Shown: in pieces, positions 48,603 to 58,259 of the stretch
Layout: each line of letters begins with the position of its first letter
Position numbering within the stretch: position 1 is the stretch's first letter
Origin: Paracoccus sp. MA
GTDB taxonomy: Bacteria; Pseudomonadota; Alphaproteobacteria; Rhodobacterales; Rhodobacteraceae
Length of the DNA stretch: 64,000 nucleotides
Direction of reading: 5' to 3'
NCBI RefSeq assembly: GCF_020990385.1
Contig: NZ_CP087598.1
Location: 2,113,001 to 2,177,000, forward strand
Notes under the pieces: generated by a model
What the model was told of the DNA's origin: nothing
Databases searched by the model: none
Seen by the model: only the letters and a program-made list of their open reading frames with translations
Position numbers and translations under genes: made by a program

Positions 48603-49381
48603 TCGGCCACCTCGCGGCAGCCCTCGAACTCGACCGCGTCGTCGGGGCCGATCAGCGTCACCCGCAGCGCCTCCGGATCCAGCGGAAACGGCTTGCCCGA
48701 GGCGGCGACGAAATCCGCCTGCGCCATCAGCCGCCCGCCCGCCTCGCGGGTTTCCGGGGCCGAGACCCAGATCTCGTCATCGGCCAGCTCCATCGCCACC
48801 TCGTCGCCGCGGGCGCTTTCCGCCGCGGGCAGGGTGGCGGTGACCTGCATGCCGTCCTTGATCCGGGCGATGCGGCATTCCGGCTGCCGGTCCGAGGCTT
48901 CGGGCTGGCGGGCGATGGCCGCCTCGATCCGCGGATCGGGCGTTGGGCCGGGCGGTCCGGCCTGCAAGGCCACCTGCACCGGCACGCAGATGTCCAGGCA
49001 GATGCCGAAATCGACCACGGCCCTCGGCTCGACCGGCGCGCCGGGGCGGGCGGGGGCGATCTCGATCGGCAGGACCAGTTCCTCGTGATAGCCCAGCGTC
49101 CGCTCGCCGCCCGATTCGATCACCTCGGGGCGCGGCCAGAGCAGCCGCACCTCGCCCAGGTTCCGCGAGGCGCCCCAGTCGAAGCGCGGCGGCACGCCGG
49201 CATCGCCGGGGCTGCGCCAATAGGTCTTCCAGCCCGGCTCCAGCCGCAGGTGCAGCGCGGTCATGCGCTCGCCCTCGGCGGTGATCCAGCCGGGCAGAAG
49301 CTCGGCCGAGACCAGCCCGGGCGGCAGGTCCTGCGCCAAAGCCGGCGCGGCGGTCAGGAATAGCAGGGCAAGGGTCTTCAT
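48599..49381 (-). CDS. DsbD N-domain-like protein
   Basis: This exported protein (signal MKTLALLFLTAAPALAQD, 260 residues) resembles the N-terminal periplasmic domain of DsbD, which passes electrons to thiol-disulfide partners. GWKTYWRSPGDAGVPPRFDW near residue 50 and the VVDFGICLDICVPVQV block with two cysteines near 128 are its features. The membrane part of DsbD is absent, so it is a free-standing domain, as in other Rhodobacteraceae. Partners are not in the window. Confidence 0.8.
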   Translation of the reverse strand: MKTLALLFLTAAPALAQDLPPGLVSAELLPGWITAEGERMTALHLRLEPGWKTYWRSPGDAGVPPRFDWGASRNLGEVRLLWPRPEVIESGGERTLGYHEELVLPIEIAPARPGAPVEPRAVVDFGICLDICVPVQVALQAGPPGPTPDPRIEAAIARQPEASDRQPECRIARIKDGMQVTATLPAAESARGDEVAMELADDEIWVSAPETREAGGRLMAQADFVAASGKPFPLDPEALRVTLIGPDDAVEFEGCREVAD

Positions 49382-49489
49382 GGCGCCGTTCTAGTCGCCC
49401 CCCGCCCCCGGCGTGAAGTCACAATAGCGACAATCCCTTGCTAAAACAGCCGGCAGGACCGATCTTTAGGGAAAAGGACGGAGCAGATC

Positions 49490-50062
49490 ATGGACCAGTC
49501 GAGCAACCTGACCGGCAAGATGCTGATCGCCATGCCGGGCATGCGCGACCCGCGCTTCGAACAGTCGGTGATCCTGGTCTGCGCCCATTCCGAGGACGGC
49601 GCCATGGGGCTGGTGGTCAACCGGCCACTGCCCGAGATCGGCTTTTCCGACCTGCTGGCGCAGCTTGGCATCCATGCGGACGCGAATGCGCTGGACATTC
49701 CCGTGCGCTTCGGCGGCCCGGTCGAGCCGGGGCGCGGCTTCGTGCTGCATCGCGTGCCCCGCGACATCCAGCTTGACGAAAACCGGATGCGCATCGCCGA
49801 TGACCTCGCCATGTCCACCACCCGCGACATTCTCGAGGATTACGCGCATGGCCACGGGCCGCAGCCGGCGATGCTGGCGCTCGGCTATGCCGGCTGGGGG
49901 CCGGGTCAGCTTGATTCGGAAATCCGCGACAACGGCTGGCTGACCTCGGACCGCGGCGACGAGATCATCTTCGGCCCCGACAATTCCGGAAAATGGCGCG
50001 CGGCGCTGAAATCGCTGGGCATCGACCCCTTGATGCTGTCGCCCAGCGCCGGCCATGCCTGA
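49490..50062 (+). CDS. YqgE/AlgH family protein
   Basis: The 190-residue protein matches the DUF179 family: LTGKMLIAMPGMRDPRFEQSVILVCAHSEDGAMGLVVNRPL at the N terminus, RFGGPVEPGRGFVLH near residue 78, and the ALGYAGWGPGQLDSEIRDNGWL block near 130. The function is unknown; some members are called transcriptional regulators. The start at 49490 follows GACGGAGCAGATC. Confidence 0.9.
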   Translation: MDQSSNLTGKMLIAMPGMRDPRFEQSVILVCAHSEDGAMGLVVNRPLPEIGFSDLLAQLGIHADANALDIPVRFGGPVEPGRGFVLHRVPRDIQLDENRMRIADDLAMSTTRDILEDYAHGHGPQPAMLALGYAGWGPGQLDSEIRDNGWLTSDRGDEIIFGPDNSGKWRAALKSLGIDPLMLSPSAGHA

Positions 50063-50065
50063 CGC

Positions 50066-51016
50066 CTAGCGCGGCGCGGCGGCGCGGCGCAGCCGGTCAT
50101 TGATCGCGGCGCCCAGCCCCCGTTCCGGCACCGGCGCCACGGCGATGGGCCGCCCCAGCTCGTCGGCGCGGCGCAGCAGGTCGAACAGCCGCGCCGCGGC
50201 CTCGGTCAGATCGCCCGTCTCGCTCAGCGTCATCTCGCCCGCCACCGGGCCGAAGCCGATCAGCACCTCGCCCGGCCGCGCGGCCCCGGCATGCAGCCGC
50301 AGGCTGGCGCGCGGCGCGTAATGGCTGGTCAGCTGCCCCGGCGCGGTGGGCACGTCGGGATCGGCCTCGGGCCGGGCCAGCGGCCGGCCCAGAACCGCCT
50401 CGATCTCTTCCGCCGCGACGCCGCCGGGGCGCAGCAGCGCGGGCTGGCCCCCGACCCAGCCGACGATGGTGGATTCCACCCCGACCGGACAGGCGCCGGC
50501 ATCCAGCACCGCCGCGATGCGCCCCCCCAGCCCGGTCTCGGGATCCGCGACATGGGCGGCCGAGGTCGGGCTGATCCGCCCCGACGGATTGGCCGAGGGC
50601 GCCGCCAACGGCCCGCCGAAAGCGCGCAGCACCTCCTGCGCCGCCGGATGCGCCGGCACGCGGATCGCCACCGTGTCCAGCCCCGCCGTCACCAGCGAGG
50701 CGATGCCGGCCCCCGGCCGCAGCGGCAGCACCAGCGTCAGCGCGCCGGGCCAGAAGGTCCGCGCCAGCGCCAGCGCCGCATCATCGAAGACCGCGATGCG
50801 CTCGGCCGCGGCAAGGTCCGGCAGATGCACGATCAGCGGGTTGAAGCTGGGCCGGCCCTTGGCCTCGTAGATGCGCGCGACGGCGCGGGCGTCGCGCGCG
50901 TCGCCGGCCAGGCCGTAGACCGTCTCGGTCGGGATGGCGACCAGCTCGCCCTGCGCCAGCAGGTCGGCGGCGGCGCGCACGCCCCGGGGATCGTGGCCTA
51001 GGATCAGGGTCTGCAT
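50066..51016 (-). CDS. tsaC: Threonylcarbamoyl-AMP synthase (TsaC/Sua5)
   Basis: This enzyme makes threonylcarbamoyl-AMP for the t6A modification of tRNA. The 316-residue protein has the YrdC core: GELVAIPTETVYGLAGDA near residue 30, IYEAKGRPSFNPLIVHL, LVTAGLDTVAIRVPAHP, and GGPLAAPSANPSGRISPT near 135. A C-terminal Sua5 domain (TAPGQLTSHYAPRASLRL) follows, making it the long Sua5 form. It is convergent with the yqgE gene and divergent from the acyl-CoA dehydrogenase. Confidence 0.92.
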   Translation of the reverse strand: MQTLILGHDPRGVRAAADLLAQGELVAIPTETVYGLAGDARDARAVARIYEAKGRPSFNPLIVHLPDLAAAERIAVFDDAALALARTFWPGALTLVLPLRPGAGIASLVTAGLDTVAIRVPAHPAAQEVLRAFGGPLAAPSANPSGRISPTSAAHVADPETGLGGRIAAVLDAGACPVGVESTIVGWVGGQPALLRPGGVAAEEIEAVLGRPLARPEADPDVPTAPGQLTSHYAPRASLRLHAGAARPGEVLIGFGPVAGEMTLSETGDLTEAAARLFDLLRRADELGRPIAVAPVPERGLGAAINDRLRRAAAPR

Positions 51017-51129
51017 TCGTTACGTCGGGTTGTGGTTGATGGACGCGGGGCGGCAAATATGATCGAAACCAAGGCATCAGTTACGCGCCGCAGCCGGATT
51101 TGCCAAGGCGCCAGAGGGAGAGAGTGCGG

Positions 51130-52821
51130 ATGGCCTATCAAGCCCCCGTCGATCAGATCGCGTTCATCCTGAACCGGGTCGTGTCGTTTCCGGACCTGTC
51201 CGGCACCGACCGCTTCGCCGAGGCGACGGCCGAGACCATGTCCGCCATCCTGACCGAGGCCGGCAAGCTGGCGACCGAAGTCGTCGCGCCGGTGAACCGC
51301 GCCGGCGACCTGACCCCCGCGCGGCTGGAGAACGGCAAGCTGCGCTCATCCCCCGGCTATGCCGAGGCCTTCCGCGCCTTGGCCGAGGGCGGCTGGATCG
51401 GGCTTGCCGCCGACCCCGAACATGGCGGCATGGGCCTGCCCCAGGCGCTGAACATGGCGGTGAACGAGATGATCGCCTCGGGCTGCCTGGCGCTGCAGCT
51501 GAATCCGCTGCTGACCCAGGGCCAGATCGAGGCGCTGGAGCATCACGGCAGCGACGAGCTCAAGGCGCTGTATCTGCCCAAGCTGATCTCGGGCGAATGG
51601 TCGGGCACCATGAACCTGACCGAACCGCAGGCGGGCTCGGACGTGGGCGCGCTGACCACCAGGGCCGAGCGGGCCGGGGACGGCAGCTATCGCATCACCG
51701 GGCAGAAGATCTTCATCACCTGGGGCGACAGCGACGTGACGGAAAACGTCTGCCATCTGGTGCTGGCGCGCCTGCCCGACGGGGCCGCGGGCACCCGCGG
51801 CATCAGCCTGTTCATGGTGCCCAAGTTCATCCCCGACGAGGCGGGCAAGCCCGGCCTCGCCAACGACCTTCGCGTCGTCAGCCTGGAGCACAAGCTGGGC
51901 ATCCACGGCAGCCCGACCTGCGTCATGAGCTTCGAGGGCGCGAAGGGCTGGATCGTCGGCGAAGAGCACAAGGGCATGGCCGCCATGTTCACCATGATGA
52001 ACTGCGCCCGGCTGGGCGTCGGCGTGCAGGGCGTGGCCCAGGCCGAGGCGGCGCTGCAGCAGGCCGTGGCCTATGCCGCCGAGCGGGTGCAGATGGGCCC
52101 GATCATCCGCCATCCCGACGTGCGCCGGATGCTGGCGGAATCGCGGGCCGAGGTCTTTGCGGCGCGCGCCATCTGCCTGGGCTGCGCGGTGGCGCTGGAC
52201 ATGGCGCGGGCCACCGGTTCGGACGAATGGGCCGCGCGCGCAGCCTTCCTGACCCCGATCGCCAAGGCGCATGGCACCGATATCGGCATCCGCGTCGCCG
52301 ATACCGCCGTGCAGGTGCATGGCGGCATGGGCTATATCGAGGAAACCGGCGCCGCCCAGTATCTGCGCGACGTGCGCATCACCGCGATCTACGAGGGGAC
52401 GAACGGCATCCAGGCCATGGACCTGGTCGGGCGCAAGCTCTCGGACGGCGGCGCGGCGGCCATGGCGCTGCTGGACGAGATCCTCGACGGCGCCAAGGCC
52501 GCGCAATCGGCCGAGCCCGAGCTGGCCAACCAGCTCTGGCAAGCCGCCGAGACCCTGCGCGAGGCCACGCATGAGTTGCTGGAGCTGGGCATGGACGACC
52601 GTTTCGCCGGCGCGGTGCCCTATCTGTCGGCCTTTGCCCGGGTGCTGGGGGCGCATTACCACCTGCGCGCCGCGACCGGCGGCGGCAGCAAGGCGCTGGC
52701 GCGGATCTACATCACCCGCATCCTGCCGCATTTCGCCGCCGATCTGGCGGCTGCGCGGGCCGGGCTGGCCGATCTGGCGGCGCTTGACGATGCCGCGCTG
52801 CTGGGTCAAATGGCCGGGTGA
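51130..52821 (+). CDS. Acyl-CoA dehydrogenase (DmdC-like, long form)
   Basis: The 563-residue flavoprotein oxidises an acyl-CoA to the enoyl-CoA and hands electrons to ETF. It has the N part of the long DmdC-like type (YQAPVDQIAFILNRVV), then SGTMNLTEPQAGSDVGALTTRAE near residue 165, KIFITWGDSD, the QVHGGMGYIEETGAAQYLRDVRI block near 405 and the IYEGTNGIQAMDL stretch with the catalytic Glu region. A C-terminal helical extension follows. The acyl chain is unknown. It is coupled by a GTGA overlap to the MBL hydrolase; ETF-QO for its electrons is also in this window. Confidence 0.88.
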   Translation: MAYQAPVDQIAFILNRVVSFPDLSGTDRFAEATAETMSAILTEAGKLATEVVAPVNRAGDLTPARLENGKLRSSPGYAEAFRALAEGGWIGLAADPEHGGMGLPQALNMAVNEMIASGCLALQLNPLLTQGQIEALEHHGSDELKALYLPKLISGEWSGTMNLTEPQAGSDVGALTTRAERAGDGSYRITGQKIFITWGDSDVTENVCHLVLARLPDGAAGTRGISLFMVPKFIPDEAGKPGLANDLRVVSLEHKLGIHGSPTCVMSFEGAKGWIVGEEHKGMAAMFTMMNCARLGVGVQGVAQAEAALQQAVAYAAERVQMGPIIRHPDVRRMLAESRAEVFAARAICLGCAVALDMARATGSDEWAARAAFLTPIAKAHGTDIGIRVADTAVQVHGGMGYIEETGAAQYLRDVRITAIYEGTNGIQAMDLVGRKLSDGGAAAMALLDEILDGAKAAQSAEPELANQLWQAAETLREATHELLELGMDDRFAGAVPYLSAFARVLGAHYHLRAATGGGSKALARIYITRILPHFAADLAAARAGLADLAALDDAALLGQMAG

Positions 52822-53840
52822 TACGCAGCGAGACCCATAACCCGCCGGCCGAGGGCGAGGCGCATGAGATCGCCCCCGGCGTGTTCTGGTTCCAGCTTCC
52901 GCTGCCGTTCAAGCCCGATACGGTCAATGTCTACGCCCTTCGCGACGCGGATGGCTGGACGCTGGTGGACAGCGGGCTGGACACCCGCCGCACCCGCGGC
53001 ATCTGGCAGGGCATCCTGCAGGGCCCGCTGGCCGGGGCGCCGGTCAGCCGGCTGATCGCCACCCATCACCATATCGACCACATGGGCCTTGCCGGCTGGT
53101 TTCAGGCGCAGGGGGCCGAACTCTGGACCTCGCGCTCGGCCTGGCTGACGGCGCGGATGGGCATCCTCGACGTGCAGGAACGCCCGACCCCGCAGGCGAT
53201 CGCCTTCTGGCGCGGGGCCGGCATGCCGCCCGAGCTGATCGAGGAGCGCAGCCACGAGCGTCCTTTCAACAGCGCCGATGTCTGCGCCCCGCTGCCGCCC
53301 GGCTATCGCCGGCTGTGGGAGGGGCAGCAGGTCACATTCGGCGAGCGGCGCTGGATCGTACGCATGGGCCATGGCCATGCGCCGGAACATGTGACGCTGT
53401 GGTCTCTGGACGACGATCTGGTGATCGGCGGCGACCAGATGCTGGCGACGATCTCGCCCAATCTCGGCGTCTATCCGACCGAGCCCGAGGCCGATACCGT
53501 GGGCGACTGGCTGGAAAGCTGCGCGCGGCTGGCGGAATTCGCCCGGCCCGAGCAGCTGGTGCTGCCCGGTCACAAGCTGCCCTATCGCGGCCTGCCGACC
53601 CGGCTGCGGCAACTGGCCGAGAACCAGCGCGCGGCGCTGGACCGCCTGCTGGACGGGCTGCGCCAGCAACCGCACAGCGTGGTGGACTGCTTCCCGCTGC
53701 TCTATCGCCGGCAGATCGCCAAGCCCGAATTCGGCCTGGCGCTGGCCGAGGCGGTCGGGCATATCAACCACCTGCGCGCGACCGGCCGGGTGTGGCCCAT
53801 GGGCAAGACCGGGTCCGGCGCGGTGCTTTGGGGGGCGTGA
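52818..53840 (+). CDS. MBL-fold metallo-hydrolase
   Basis: This 340-residue protein has a metallo-beta-lactamase fold. Motifs are ATHHHIDHMGLAGW near residue 77, VRMGHGHAPEHVTLWSLDDDLVIGGDQML near 180-205 and VLPGHKLPYRGL near 250, with a winged-helix-like C part. The start is the GTG at 52818, which overlaps the acyl-CoA dehydrogenase stop. It could be a thioesterase-like or lactonase-like hydrolase acting on the dehydrogenase's pathway; the reaction is not known. Confidence 0.83.
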   Translation: MIRSETHNPPAEGEAHEIAPGVFWFQLPLPFKPDTVNVYALRDADGWTLVDSGLDTRRTRGIWQGILQGPLAGAPVSRLIATHHHIDHMGLAGWFQAQGAELWTSRSAWLTARMGILDVQERPTPQAIAFWRGAGMPPELIEERSHERPFNSADVCAPLPPGYRRLWEGQQVTFGERRWIVRMGHGHAPEHVTLWSLDDDLVIGGDQMLATISPNLGVYPTEPEADTVGDWLESCARLAEFARPEQLVLPGHKLPYRGLPTRLRQLAENQRAALDRLLDGLRQQPHSVVDCFPLLYRRQIAKPEFGLALAEAVGHINHLRATGRVWPMGKTGSGAVLWGA

Positions 53841-54053
<213 letters not shown>

Positions 54054-54076
54054 TCCTGACCGGGGAAAGACCAGAA

Positions 54077-54724
54077 ATGCAAAGGCGTGCCTTCCTTGCG
54101 CTGGCGCTGCCGGCCGCGCTTGCGGCTTGCGGGGCAGACAACAAATGGGCCAGCGACGAGGCCATCCGGCGCGCGCGCTATGTCTCGGACGAGCCGCCCT
54201 CGATCACGCTGTTCAGCGTCATCGGCATCCCGCGCGGCGAGGGCGGGCATTCCGCGCTGATGATCAACGGCAGCCAGCGGGTGATCTACGACCCCGCCGG
54301 CAGCTGGGAACATCCGGCGATCCCGGAACGGCACGACGTGCTTTACGGCATCACGCCGAACTTCAAGAACTTCTACATCGATTATCACGCGCGCTCGACC
54401 TATTGGGTGGCCGAGGACACGGTCCGCGTGCCGCTGGCCGTCGCCGATGCCGCGATCCGCTCGGTCGAGCGGCAGGGCGCCTCGAACAAGAGCTTCTGCG
54501 CCGTCAACACCGGCAAGGCGCTGAGCCGCGTGCCGGGCTTCGAGGCCGCGCCGACCGGCTTCTCGGTGCTCAAGCTGCGCGACTGGTTCCTGACCCTGCC
54601 GGGCGTGACCTCCAAGAAGCACATGGACGGCGATCCCGCCAACAACCACGACGTGCTCCTGCGCCAGAAAAGCGGCACCATCGCCGGCTATGGCGCCGAC
54701 GGCCGCCTTCACGTGATGAGATAA
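54077..54724 (+). CDS. Conserved lipoprotein of unknown function
   Basis: This 215-residue protein starts with a lipobox-bearing signal (MQRRAFLALALPAALAACGAD, Cys about residue 18). The mature part has SITLFSVIGIPRGEGGHSALMINGSQRVIYDPAGSWEH, a beta-rich block, then DVLYGITPNFKNFYIDYHARSTYW and NHDVLLRQKSGTIAG. The GHSAL...VIYDP pattern recalls NlpC/P60-like or DUF4105-like folds with a possible Cys/His pair, which I cannot confirm. It ends 16 bp inside the convergent azlD. Confidence 0.7.
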   Translation: MQRRAFLALALPAALAACGADNKWASDEAIRRARYVSDEPPSITLFSVIGIPRGEGGHSALMINGSQRVIYDPAGSWEHPAIPERHDVLYGITPNFKNFYIDYHARSTYWVAEDTVRVPLAVADAAIRSVERQGASNKSFCAVNTGKALSRVPGFEAAPTGFSVLKLRDWFLTLPGVTSKKHMDGDPANNHDVLLRQKSGTIAGYGADGRLHVMR

Positions 54725-55041
54725 AGCGCCGTGTAAAGCGTGGCCATCCCCGACAGGATGGCCGCCAGCACGTTGCGCGTCGCGACCCCCACCGCCACGG
54801 CGACGACCGCCGCGATCATCCGCGCCGGATCGGGCGCGCCATGCGTCGCCGCCGGCCAGACCACCAGCGGCGCCACGATGGCCGGCAGCACCCCGACAGC
54901 GGTATAGCGCAGCAACCGCTGCGCCCAGAGCGGCATCGGCCGGCCGCCGAGCACGCCCAGGAAGGACCAGCGCAAGCCATAGGTCCCCAGCGCCAGGACA
55001 AGGATGATCAGCCAGATGGTGGCATTGCTGTAGCCGGTCAC
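54709..55041 (-). CDS. azlD: AzlD family branched-chain amino acid transport subunit
   Basis: This 110-residue protein has three to four hydrophobic helices (TIWLIILVLALGTYGLRWSFLG, YTAVGVLPAIVAPLVVW, IAAVVAVAVGVATRNVLAAIL). The ALGTYGLRW and GVLPAIVAPL motifs mark AzlD, which pairs with AzlC to export branched-chain amino acids. The start is a GTG at 55041 overlapping the azlC stop as GTGA. Confidence 0.88.
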   Translation of the reverse strand: MTGYSNATIWLIILVLALGTYGLRWSFLGVLGGRPMPLWAQRLLRYTAVGVLPAIVAPLVVWPAATHGAPDPARMIAAVVAVAVGVATRNVLAAILSGMATLYTALYLIT

Positions 55042-55814
55042 GGGCGGGCTCCGTTTCTGCGTTCCATCAGCGCCTCGACCCCGGCGCCGGTCAGCATGGC
55101 CAGCGGCGCGGCCACGAACAGCCCCAGCCCCGAGGGCAGGAAGGCGAAGGCCAGCGAGCCCAGCACCGCGACCAGCGCCGCCGCGACATGGGCCGGGCTG
55201 CGCAGCATCGGCGCGATCAGCGCCAGGAAGGTGATCGGCATGGCGAAATCCAGTGCCCAGTCCTCGGGGATGGCCTTGCCCAGCCAGACGCCCAGCAGCG
55301 TGGCCAGCAGCCAGAACGGACAAGTCGCCAGCACCGCGCCCAGGAAATAGCCGATGCGCTGCTCAAGGCTCAGCCGGGGATGCTTTTCATAATGCTGGAT
55401 CGCCAGCGCATAGCTCTGGTCGATCAGCACATAGGCGATCCAGGCCCGGTCGCGCGGCCTTGCCCCGCCCAGCCAGGGCACCAGCGAGGCCGAATACATC
55501 GCCATGCGCAAATTGACCGCGATGGCCGAGACGATGACCACCAGCGCCGGCGCGTGATCGGTCATCAGCTGCACCGCGGTGAATTGCGAGGCCCCGGCCA
55601 GCACCAGCACGGTGAAGCCCAGGATCTGCGGCAGGTCCAGCCCCGCATCGCTGGCGACCACGCCGAACAGCATGCCGAAGGGCAGAAGCACAAGGATGAA
55701 GGGCAGCGCCTGCAGGAAGCCATGGCGCAGGCATTGCGCCGGGCTGCGCTGCAGGGCGCGGCTCTGCTCGGGGGTCAGGCGGGAAGGGGCCGCAAGATCG
55801 GCTTGCGCGGACAT
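55038..55814 (-). CDS. azlC: AzlC family branched-chain amino acid transport protein
   Basis: This 258-residue membrane protein has the AzlC pattern: LRHGFLQALPFILVLLPFGMLFGVVASDAGLDL near residue 30, LVLAGASQFTAVQLM near 73, and LRMAMYSASLVPWLG near 105. The family works with AzlD in amino acid efflux. The C terminus is a helical basic end. It is divergent from the GNAT gene. Confidence 0.9.
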   Translation of the reverse strand: MSAQADLAAPSRLTPEQSRALQRSPAQCLRHGFLQALPFILVLLPFGMLFGVVASDAGLDLPQILGFTVLVLAGASQFTAVQLMTDHAPALVVIVSAIAVNLRMAMYSASLVPWLGGARPRDRAWIAYVLIDQSYALAIQHYEKHPRLSLEQRIGYFLGAVLATCPFWLLATLLGVWLGKAIPEDWALDFAMPITFLALIAPMLRSPAHVAAALVAVLGSLAFAFLPSGLGLFVAAPLAMLTGAGVEALMERRNGARP

Positions 55815-55912
55815 GGTGAAAACGGCTCATGTTCGGGATATGGCTGGCGGCACATTGGCCAAAACCGCGGCCCGATACAAGAACCTCCATACAAGAACCT
55901 GAAGGGACCGCC

Positions 55913-56500
55913 ATGCCCGGACCGCAGATCCCGCCCCGCATCCTGCGCGGCATCCCGCCCGAGCTGCAGGGCGCGGCGGCGGCGCTTTACTGGCGCCATT
56001 TCGGCGCGCAGGTCCTGCCGCTGCCGGTGGCGGCGCGGCAGGGGGTGGCGCTGATCCGCGCCGCGATGCGGGCCGAGCGGGCGCTGGTGGCGCTGGCGCC
56101 CTCGGGACGGCTGGTCGGGATCGTCGGGCTGCGCGGGGCGGGCGGCGGCTTTCTCGACCCCAGCGCCGAGGGCTTCGTCGCGGTCTGGGGCCCGGCGCGC
56201 GGGCGGCTGCGGCATCTGGCGGCGGGGCTCTACCGTCCCGGTGCGGCGACCTCGGATCTGGTGCTGGACGGCATCGCCGTGCTGCCGCAATGGCGGCGGC
56301 AGGGCATCGCCCGCGCCCTGATCCGGTGCGCCGCCGCCCATGCAAGCGCACTGGGCCATCCGGCCCTGCGCGCCGAGGTGCAGGCGGGCAACCGTGACGG
56401 GCTGGCGGCATGGCAGGCGATGGGCTTCCGCCCGCTGGCGCGGCAAAGGCTGGGCTGGCCCTGGTCGGCGCCGGCCCATGTGCTGCGGCTGCCGCTTTAG
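55913..56500 (+). CDS. GNAT family N-acetyltransferase
   Basis: The 195-residue protein has the acetyl-CoA loop VLPQWRRQGIARALIRCAA near residue 120 and the following DGLAAWQAMGFRPLARQR region. Upstream strands (RALVALAPSGRLVGIVGLRGAGGGF) fit the fold. The substrate is not indicated. GAAGGGA precedes the ATG. The leader contains a 10-base tandem (ACAAGAACCT) repeated 14 bases apart. Confidence 0.8.
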   Translation: MPGPQIPPRILRGIPPELQGAAAALYWRHFGAQVLPLPVAARQGVALIRAAMRAERALVALAPSGRLVGIVGLRGAGGGFLDPSAEGFVAVWGPARGRLRHLAAGLYRPGAATSDLVLDGIAVLPQWRRQGIARALIRCAAAHASALGHPALRAEVQAGNRDGLAAWQAMGFRPLARQRLGWPWSAPAHVLRLPL

Positions 56501-56549
56501 CCACGCCGCCCGCCTGGGGCGCAAGGCGACCCGCGCGCGCCCCCGGGCT

Positions 56550-57497
56550 TCAGGACCCCTCCGCCGCCTCGGCCTCTGCCCCGGCCTGGCCCAGCATGCC
56601 GGTCACCTGCGCCAGCAAGGTGAAGGCCCGGCCCGAGCGGGTCTCGGCCAGCACGGCCAGCAATTGCGGATCGCCGTCCTGCGCCTTGCGGCTCAGCAGC
56701 CGGTCGAAATGGCGCAGGAAATGATGGGCCACGTCGCGGAAGACCTCGTCTGCGCGCAGCATCGTCCCCGCGGTGGCCAGCGCGGCCTCGTCGCGGATCA
56801 CCGCCAGCGCCGCCACAGCCTCGCCGCGGGCGCCCTCGGCGAAGCGGCGCCACAGCGCGGGATCGGCCTCGGCCAGCGCCAGCTCGTCCATATAGACCCC
56901 CTGCCCGGCCAGCAGCGTGACCACGTCCTGCGCCGCCCGGATCAGCCGGGCCATGCCCGGATCCGCCAGCGCCAGGCGCAGGCAGCGAATCGCCTCGCGA
57001 TCCTCGGGACCGTCGGGGAAGTTCAGCGCATAGAACAGCTCGGTCGGGGTCAGCTCGGCCGCCGCCGGCGAATCAAGCTCCAGCGTGGCCTGGCGCGTGT
57101 CCGCCGCCGGCCGCGGCGGCGCGGGAATGGCATTGCGCCGCGCCGCCGGGGCGGGTGCGGGCGCGGCTGCGACGGGGCGCGGCTCGGCCATGGGCTCGGC
57201 CGCAGCGTCCTCGTCCTGCATCCGGGCCAGCATGGCGCGCAGCTCCTCGGCCTCCTGCCGCAGCGCCAGCAAGCTGCGCGCCGCCCAGACCGCCAGCCAG
57301 ATCAGCGCCAGCGGCAGGAACAGGCCGACCAGCCAGAGCAGCCAGCCCGCCGCCCCGGTCCCTTCCGACTCGGGACCGAAAAGCGCGAACAGCCCGGCCA
57401 GCGCCAGCCAGGCCAGGCTGGACGCCGCGCCGACGGCCAGCACGCGGCCGCGTGCCTGTTCGATGGCCAGCCTGCGCAGCGGATCAAGCGAGTTCAT
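56550..57497 (-). CDS. Conserved membrane protein with soluble C domain
   Basis: This 315-residue protein has two helices (residues 20-40 and 48-68), a coiled segment with LLALRQEAEELRAMLARMQDED, a Pro/Ala-rich linker to about residue 140, and a helical C domain (LTPTELFYALNFPDGPEDREAIRCLRLAL, DVAHHFLRHFDRLLSR). I recognise no function; similar proteins occur in Rhodobacteraceae upstream or downstream of greA. It starts 18 bp after the greA stop and is probably in the same transcript. Confidence 0.7.
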   Translation of the reverse strand: MNSLDPLRRLAIEQARGRVLAVGAASSLAWLALAGLFALFGPESEGTGAAGWLLWLVGLFLPLALIWLAVWAARSLLALRQEAEELRAMLARMQDEDAAAEPMAEPRPVAAAPAPAPAARRNAIPAPPRPAADTRQATLELDSPAAAELTPTELFYALNFPDGPEDREAIRCLRLALADPGMARLIRAAQDVVTLLAGQGVYMDELALAEADPALWRRFAEGARGEAVAALAVIRDEAALATAGTMLRADEVFRDVAHHFLRHFDRLLSRKAQDGDPQLLAVLAETRSGRAFTLLAQVTGMLGQAGAEAEAAEGS

Positions 57498-57514
57498 GCG
57501 CCCGGCCCCATCCT

Positions 57515-57985
57515 TCAGACATAGCGGATCGAGATGATCTCATAGGATTTCCCGCCGCCCGGCGTGACGACCTCGACGCTGTCGCCCTCGTCCTTGCCGA
57601 TCAGGGCGCGGGCCAGGGGCGAGCGGATGTTCAGCAGCCCGCGCTCCAGATCCGCCTCGGCCTCCCCGACGATCTGATAGGTGCGCTCCTCTTCGCTGTC
57701 CTCGTCGAGCAGGGTGACGGTGGCGCCGAACTTGATCGAGCCGTTCAGCCGGCTCGGGTCGATGACTTCGGCGCGGGACAGAATCATCTCCAGCTCCTTG
57801 ATGCGGCCTTCGACGAAGCTCTGCTTCTCGCGCGCGGCGTGGTATTCGGCGTTTTCCGACAGGTCGCCGTGCTCGCGCGCCTCGGCGATGGCGCGGATCA
57901 CCGCCGGACGCTGGACCGAGCGCAGCTCGCGCAATTCCTCGTCCAGCTGGTCATAGCCCGCGCGGGTCATCGGTATCTTTTCCAT
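57515..57985 (-). CDS. greA: Transcription elongation factor GreA
   Basis: GreA rescues stalled RNA polymerase by stimulating transcript cleavage. The 156-residue protein has the N-terminal coiled coil ([60 protein letters not shown]) with the acidic tip residues, and a C-terminal FKBP-like domain ([35 protein letters not shown]). I set the start at 57985. The long open frame upstream is leader sequence with a strong hairpin. Confidence 0.95.
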   Translation of the reverse strand: MEKIPMTRAGYDQLDEELRELRSVQRPAVIRAIAEAREHGDLSENAEYHAAREKQSFVEGRIKELEMILSRAEVIDPSRLNGSIKFGATVTLLDEDSEEERTYQIVGEAEADLERGLLNIRSPLARALIGKDEGDSVEVVTPGGGKSYEIISIRYV

Positions 57986-58043
57986 TCCAGTCCTTCCGGT
58001 CGCAACGGTGCGACGCCAGTCAACGCGAAACAAGGTGTTGGAA

Positions 58044-58068
58044 CGCCCCCGACCTTGGGCCGGGGGCG
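58044..58068. other. Strong hairpin in the greA leader
   Basis: CGCCCCCG (58044-58051) pairs with CGGGGGCG (58061-58068), 60 bp from the greA start. No gene ends here on either strand, since greA and ETF-QO diverge. It could be a leader structure of greA. Confidence 0.55.
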
Positions 58069-58259
58069 TCCGCTGAAATCCGAAAGGCATCGTGGCCGGT
58101 TCCGGGCCCTGTTTCAAGCCCCGGCGGAGGCCATCCGCGAGACCTCGCGCAGAAAGGTCGCAGAATTGCAATTGTTCGTCGCGTTCCGATTGCCCGCAAG
58201 AATGTTACGCGTTAGGTGTTCGGCGCAGAGTCAAGAGCCAGGGGATTGGAGGCCGAGCC

